Source: Roseibium porphyridii (GTDB lineage Bacteria; Pseudomonadota; Alphaproteobacteria; Rhizobiales; Stappiaceae). Taken from it: a stretch of DNA of 64,000 nt. Position numbers and translations under genes: made by a program. Positions 59,944 to 64,000 of this stretch are shown here, piece by piece; positions within the stretch are counted from its first letter, which is position 1; every line of letters starts with the position of its first letter. The stretch spans positions 3,638,001 to 3,702,000 of the forward strand of contig NZ_CP120863.1 of assembly GCF_026191725.2 (NCBI RefSeq), read 5' to 3'. Under the pieces are notes generated by a model. The model searched no databases. It saw only the letters and a list, made by a program, of their open reading frames with translations, and was not told the DNA's origin.

Positions 59944-60999
59944 GTGACAGATGGTAAGATTGTGGTTCCGGCACAGCCGGATACCGGTGCAGCGCCGATA
60001 TCCAGTCCCATGATCGACCCTTTTGGCCGGGCCGTTACCTATCTGCGTGTCTCAGTGACCGATCGGTGTGATTTCCGCTGTGTCTATTGCATGGCCGAGG
60101 ACATGACATTCCTGCCGAAGCGAGAAGTTCTCAGCCTTGAAGAACTGGACCGTCTGTGCACGGCCTTTATCGAAAAGGGTGTGCGAAAGCTGCGTTTGAC
60201 CGGCGGTGAACCGCTGGTGCGAAAAAACATCATGAGCCTGATCAGAAACCTCGGCCGTCATCTTGATAGCGGGGCCTTGGAAGAGCTGACGATCACGACA
60301 AACGGTTCACAGCTGTCGCGCTTCGCAAACGAACTCTATGACTGTGGCGTCCGGCGGATCAATGTCTCAATCGATACGCTCGACCCTCAGAAGTTCAAGA
60401 CCGTGACCAGATGGGGCGACCTCGCCAAGGTGCTGGACGGGGTCCGGGCTGCCACTGCGGCCGGATTGAAAACAAAAATCAACATGGTTGCGCTCAAGGA
60501 TGTCAACGAGCACGAAATTCAGCCTATGCTGGAATGGTGTCATGGCGAAGGTCATGATCTGACGCTCATTGAGACCATGCCGCTTGGGGAAATTGACGGC
60601 GACCGCACTGACCAATATCTCCCGCTGTCGACTGTCAGGTCCCGTCTTGCCGAGCGTTTCACACTTACCGACATTCCTTACAAGACCGGCGGTCCTGCAC
60701 GGTATGTGACCATTGAGGAAACAGGCGGCAAACTGGGCTTCATTACGCCATTGACCCACAATTTCTGTGAAAGCTGCAACCGGGTAAGGGTTACCTGCAC
60801 CGGGCAACTTTATATGTGCCTTGGTCAGGATGACATGGCTGACTTGCGCGCGCCATTGCGTGCCTCGGAAGGCAATGAAGTTCTGAACGATGCCATCGAC
60901 GAAGCGATCGGCAGAAAACCGAAGGGGCATGACTTTGTCATTGACCGTGATCGCAATCAGCCGGCTGTGTCGCGGCATATGAGCGTCACCGGCGGCTGA
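59944..60999 (+). CDS. moaA: GTP 3',8-cyclase MoaA (molybdenum cofactor synthesis)
   Basis: A radical-SAM protein of 351 residues from a GTG at 59944 that has AAGGGAG upstream; an ATG at 59911 opens the same frame and an ATG at 60010 is inside. The first cluster motif is CDFRCVYC, the second cluster lies in [22 protein letters not shown], and the C-terminal Gly-Gly (VTGG), needed in catalysis, is present. It catalyses the first step from GTP to cyclic pyranopterin. No other moa gene is in the window. Confidence 0.94.
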   Translation: MTDGKIVVPAQPDTGAAPISSPMIDPFGRAVTYLRVSVTDRCDFRCVYCMAEDMTFLPKREVLSLEELDRLCTAFIEKGVRKLRLTGGEPLVRKNIMSLIRNLGRHLDSGALEELTITTNGSQLSRFANELYDCGVRRINVSIDTLDPQKFKTVTRWGDLAKVLDGVRAATAAGLKTKINMVALKDVNEHEIQPMLEWCHGEGHDLTLIETMPLGEIDGDRTDQYLPLSTVRSRLAERFTLTDIPYKTGGPARYVTIEETGGKLGFITPLTHNFCESCNRVRVTCTGQLYMCLGQDDMADLRAPLRASEGNEVLNDAIDEAIGRKPKGHDFVIDRDRNQPAVSRHMSVTGG

Positions 61000-61035
61000 A
61001 CTTCTGGCATAGAATTTTCTAGTGAAACAATCGCG

Positions 61036-62274
61036 CTATTCGGCGGGCACGAAAGAGTGTCGCGCCGAAAGATGGCGCACCGATAGTGCTGCGCCAAGAC
61101 TAAGCAGCATGCCAATAGCCATAACTATGATCATTCCCCACGGCGATCCCGCGATGGCGCTGCCTGTATAAAGCCACGTGACAAACGAACCGGTGATCGC
61201 ACCGGCACCGACTTGCAGCGATGCAGTCAGTCCGGAAGCCGAACCGGCAAGTTCCGGTCGGACACTGACAGCACCTGATAGCGCACTTGGCAGGCAAACG
61301 CCGTTGCCCAGTCCTAGCAAGAACATTGGCAAAAACAGGATCTGCGCCGACAGACCATTGAAATAGGTGAAGGTCGCAATAATCGAAACTGAAAGAATTC
61401 CGATCAAAGTGCCCGCCATGATCATTGGCATCAGACCGACCCGTTCAGCAAATTTCCCCGAAATGAAATTCCCGGCAATGTAACCAAGCGCTACAAACAT
61501 GAAGTAGAAGCCCATTTCGGCTGCACTGAGTGAAAGCATTCCGGCGGCGATATAGGGCGCTCCCCCGAGATAGGCGAAATAGGTCAGCGCGGAAAACGCT
61601 GCCGTCAGCGCATAACTCCAAAACAACGGCTCCCTGCACAGGTCCGTATAGGACTTCACAACCTGCCGAGGTCCAACTTTCGTTCTTTCTGTATGCGTTT
61701 CGGGCAACTTGTAGATGCTTGCCCACAAAGCCCCTATGCCGAGGATAAGCATAAGAACAAAACCACCCTGCCAGCCGAAAAACTCATCGAGCAGTCCGCC
61801 AATGGCCGGACCGATCGTCGGCATGACCGCCATACCCATCGTGACAAATCCAATCATGCTTGCAGCTTGATTTGGACCGTAGAGATCCCTCACGATGGCT
61901 CTGCCGAGAACCATTCCGGTGCAACCGCCTGCGGCTTGCAAAATGCGAGCGAAAACCAGGGCTTCGATCGTGGGTGCAAAGAGGCACAGGATGCTGCCGA
62001 TGACGAACAGTGTCATGCCGACAATGATCACAGGACGACGGCCATATTGATCAGACAGCGGTCCCCAGATCAGTTGCGAAACGGCGACGGCAACAAAGAA
62101 TGCAGACATGGACAGCTGGATTTCACCAGCGGTCGCGGAAAAAACAATCATCATGCCTGCGAGAGAAGGCAGATAAATCTGCATTGCGAGCGGATTGACG
62201 GTCGAGACCGCAATCAGCACCGCTAAAGAAGGCCGTGCAGCCCTTTCTGTCGCGCGTCTTTGGCCGGATTTCAT
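61036..62274 (-). CDS. Bcr/CflA-type MFS multidrug exporter
   Basis: A protein of 412 residues with twelve hydrophobic segments. MFS motif A is clear in GPLSDQYGRRPVIIVGM, and the following LVFARILQAAGGCTGMVLGRAIVRD and MPTIGPAIGGLLDEFFGW match the Bcr/CflA group of drug exporters (bicyclomycin, chloramphenicol and others). It is a single gene. It converges on moaA, 36 bases apart. Confidence 0.88.
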   Translation of the reverse strand: MKSGQRRATERAARPSLAVLIAVSTVNPLAMQIYLPSLAGMMIVFSATAGEIQLSMSAFFVAVAVSQLIWGPLSDQYGRRPVIIVGMTLFVIGSILCLFAPTIEALVFARILQAAGGCTGMVLGRAIVRDLYGPNQAASMIGFVTMGMAVMPTIGPAIGGLLDEFFGWQGGFVLMLILGIGALWASIYKLPETHTERTKVGPRQVVKSYTDLCREPLFWSYALTAAFSALTYFAYLGGAPYIAAGMLSLSAAEMGFYFMFVALGYIAGNFISGKFAERVGLMPMIMAGTLIGILSVSIIATFTYFNGLSAQILFLPMFLLGLGNGVCLPSALSGAVSVRPELAGSASGLTASLQVGAGAITGSFVTWLYTGSAIAGSPWGMIIVMAIGMLLSLGAALSVRHLSARHSFVPAE

Positions 62275-62593
62275 ACCCAGGAAGGAACCCTTGTTATTTT
62301 TCCCTTGCCGAAAACAGCTTAGGATGGGGTTACCATAGGTGACTGGCGTGATCCGGTTGTGAAAAGCGATATTGATACAACCAGAAAGACCTCAAGCGAT
62401 TGGCTTTTCTTGTCTTTTTGAAAGATTGCTTCAGAATTTTGAGTCGCCTGAAACACAACCTGAATGGCTGTTTCACGATCGTATACCGCGTCGGCCAAAC
62501 GCCAGACCAAACACTGCCTTTAATCCATGACAAAAAAAACCGGCGGCGCTCAGCGGGCCACCGGCTTTACTGAAGGTTCAAGACTGACATCCC
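62275..62593. other. Intergenic region between mrp and the MFS exporter gene
   Basis: These 319 bases contain the mrp terminator (62533-62567) and, nearer 62275-62330, the likely promoter of the exporter gene. No gene or repeat is seen in the rest. Confidence 0.4.
62532..62567 (-). terminator. Rho-independent terminator of mrp
   Basis: On the minus strand AAGCCGGTGGC pairs with the GCCGCCGG arm (one mismatch) and is followed by eight T residues (the A run at 62532-62539 on the plus strand). It lies 27 bases past the mrp stop. Confidence 0.8.
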
Positions 62594-63739
62594 TCAGTCG
62601 AAGACGATCTTCGGTGCTCCCCGTTCCGGGGAATTTTCAGATCTTTGAATACCGGCCACAACCTTGGTTGCGATGTCCTTGTAGATTTCGGCCATAGCGC
62701 CTTCCGGATCGGAGACCACGATCGGTGTTCCGGCGTCCGACGTTTCTCGGATCTTCATTGTGAGCGGGATCTCACCGAGGAACGGCACAGACAAGCGTTC
62801 AGCTTCTGCCCTCGCACCACCGTGACCAAAGATGTCATGTCGTCCGCCACAATCGGGACAAAGGAAGTAACTCATGTTTTCCACGATGCCCAGCACCGGA
62901 ACATCGACGCGCTTGAACATGTTCAGGCCCTTACGCGCATCGATCAGCGCCAAATCCTGAGGTGTCGACACGATCACCGCACCGGCAAGCGGGACTTGTT
63001 GGGCCATTGTCAGCTGCGCATCGCCCGTGCCAGGGGGCATGTCGACAACCAAGACGTCAAGATCTCCCCAGGCGACTTCCCGAAGCATTTGGGTCAGCGC
63101 GGAAATCACCATGGGTCCACGCCAGATCATTGGCGTTTCCTCTTCGACCATGAAGCCCATGGACATGACCTTGATGCCGTATCCGACCAACGGCTTCAAG
63201 ACGCGTCCGGAATCAGCTTCCGGTCGCCCTGAAACATTGAAAAGCCTGGGGACGGATGGTCCGTAGATGTCGGCATCAAGAACCCCTACTCTCAGGCCGT
63301 TTGCAGCCATTGCAAGCGCAAGATTGGCAGTTGTTGTCGATTTGCCGACGCCGCCCTTGCCGGAAGCAACCGCAACAATGTGCCGAATGCCGGGGACGCC
63401 TGGCTTAGCGGGCGCCTGCTCCTCACGAGCCGGTTGCGCCCGGGGCGCCGGCGCGGCGGGCTGCGGCGCGTTTCTGGCAGCACCAGGCGCGCGTTCTGCC
63501 GTCAGTGCGACCATTGCATTTTGGACACCGTCAACTTCCTTGACGACCTTTTCAGCTGCTTGGCGAAGGGGTTCCAGTTCCTGCGCACGCTCTGCTGGAA
63601 CTGTTATGGAAAAGGCCACACGGCCATCTGATACAAACACATCCGACACAAGTCCCAGAGAGACGATATCCCCTTCAAGATCCGGCCCTTTTATCTGCCT
63701 GAGGCGTTCCATGACCGCTGATTTAATGCTCTCGTTCAT
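62594..63739 (-). CDS. mrp: Iron-sulfur cluster carrier protein Mrp/ApbC
   Basis: A protein of 381 residues. An N-terminal MIP18-like domain (1-85) is joined by a Pro/Ala-rich linker (about 90-120) to a P-loop domain with the deviant Walker A motif SGKGGVGKST, the switch segment DADIYGPSVPRL, VVDMPPGTGDAQLT, and the cluster-binding CPDCGG. Such proteins carry 4Fe-4S clusters to target enzymes such as fumarase, radical-SAM and Moco enzymes. The ATG at 63739 is the usual start. A terminator follows. Confidence 0.94.
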   Translation of the reverse strand: MNESIKSAVMERLRQIKGPDLEGDIVSLGLVSDVFVSDGRVAFSITVPAERAQELEPLRQAAEKVVKEVDGVQNAMVALTAERAPGAARNAPQPAAPAPRAQPAREEQAPAKPGVPGIRHIVAVASGKGGVGKSTTTANLALAMAANGLRVGVLDADIYGPSVPRLFNVSGRPEADSGRVLKPLVGYGIKVMSMGFMVEEETPMIWRGPMVISALTQMLREVAWGDLDVLVVDMPPGTGDAQLTMAQQVPLAGAVIVSTPQDLALIDARKGLNMFKRVDVPVLGIVENMSYFLCPDCGGRHDIFGHGGARAEAERLSVPFLGEIPLTMKIRETSDAGTPIVVSDPEGAMAEIYKDIATKVVAGIQRSENSPERGAPKIVFD

Positions 63740-64000
63740 TCACTTGTCCTGTCGACTGATCCGACTTCTTCTGCCCTTTGGGGCGAAAACCAAGGGAACC
63801 CTAATTTGCCTGGCATCAAAAGCAATCTGCCAAAATGCTGCACATATGTGTTCCGCGCCCCAAAACTGTCCAAACACTAGGTATTGCCCATCGCCGCAAT
63901 TTCAAACCTTCTATCTTGAAACCACCGAGTTTTTTGAAACGTGAAAACGCGACTGAAGCAGCGACCACTCTCGTTTTCGGTTCAAATACCGCACGATCGA
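63740..64000. other. Right end of the window, upstream of mrp
   Basis: These 261 bases should hold the mrp promoter and possibly the upstream part of a gene that begins beyond the edge. I see no supported gene. Confidence 0.3.

Noticed and set aside
63267..63944. Plus-strand open frame of 225 codons opposite the 5' part of mrp
   Set aside because: It is rich in Ala/Ser/Arg as expected from the antisense of the Pro/Ala linker of Mrp, and has no motif.

Overview
The window looks like chromosomal DNA of an alphaproteobacterium of the order Hyphomicrobiales (Rhizobiales). The overall gene mix would fit a marine, Stappiaceae-like genome (Roseibium/Labrenzia/Stappia relatives); that placement is an inference from gene content, not from a marker search. 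Pointers are a Sinorhizobium-type rkp capsule-lipid module, an rplM-rpsI pair, a non-pyrrolysine MttB protein beside a betaine/homocysteine methyltransferase, class I fumarase, GTG/TTG starts and Shine-Dalgarno sites of GGAGG type. No rRNA, tRNA, insertion sequence, prophage or CRISPR array was seen.

Layout. 1-16.7 kb is mixed housekeeping and accessory metabolism: a PAS-GAF-GGDEF protein cut by the left edge, a ureohydrolase, guanine deaminase, a MerR regulator with a divergent MFS exporter, a MATE exporter, ribosomal proteins L13/S9, a membrane diguanylate cyclase, a hotdog thioesterase, a ferric-reductase-like flavocytochrome, and the divergent bmt/mttB methyl-transfer pair. 17.0-34.0 kb is the most distinctive region, a capsule/K-antigen locus. 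A 2541-residue iterative fatty-acid-synthase/polyketide-synthase protein (RkpA type) and an alpha-oxoamine synthase (RkpG type) run on the plus strand. They converge on a five-gene minus-strand operon: KpsD/Wza-like lipoprotein, two different KpsS-like proteins, a half-length KpsC-like protein (RkpJ type) and a short-chain dehydrogenase (RkpH type). An N-acylglucosamine-2-epimerase-family gene lies divergently at the end. Together these suggest synthesis of a special lipid plus assembly and export of a surface polysaccharide; ABC transporter genes are not in the window.

34.0-43.8 kb carries folD, the outer-membrane translocation pair tamA-tamB, a small XRE-type regulator and a succinate-semialdehyde dehydrogenase. 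43.8-48.8 kb holds a putative signalling operon: a FecR-domain protein with a Gly/Asn/Ser tail made of 42-bp tandem repeats, followed by a CHASE2-PAS-(degenerate GGDEF)-EAL protein, then a glycerophosphodiesterase. 49.2-53.9 kb has a YceI-cytochrome b561-YceI cluster, class I fumarase and an L,D-transpeptidase. 54-64 kb has an orphan DnaB-like ATPase, a DUF971 protein, a photolyase, a cupin-ArsR-SRPBCC operon divergent from a nitroreductase-MarR operon (each side with its own pair of palindromic operator candidates), moaA, a Bcr/CflA-type exporter and the Fe-S carrier Mrp.

Several start codons were set from Shine-Dalgarno sites, signal peptides or promoter position rather than the longest reading frame; this is stated for each gene. 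The sites called promoters and operators rest on sequence pattern only.
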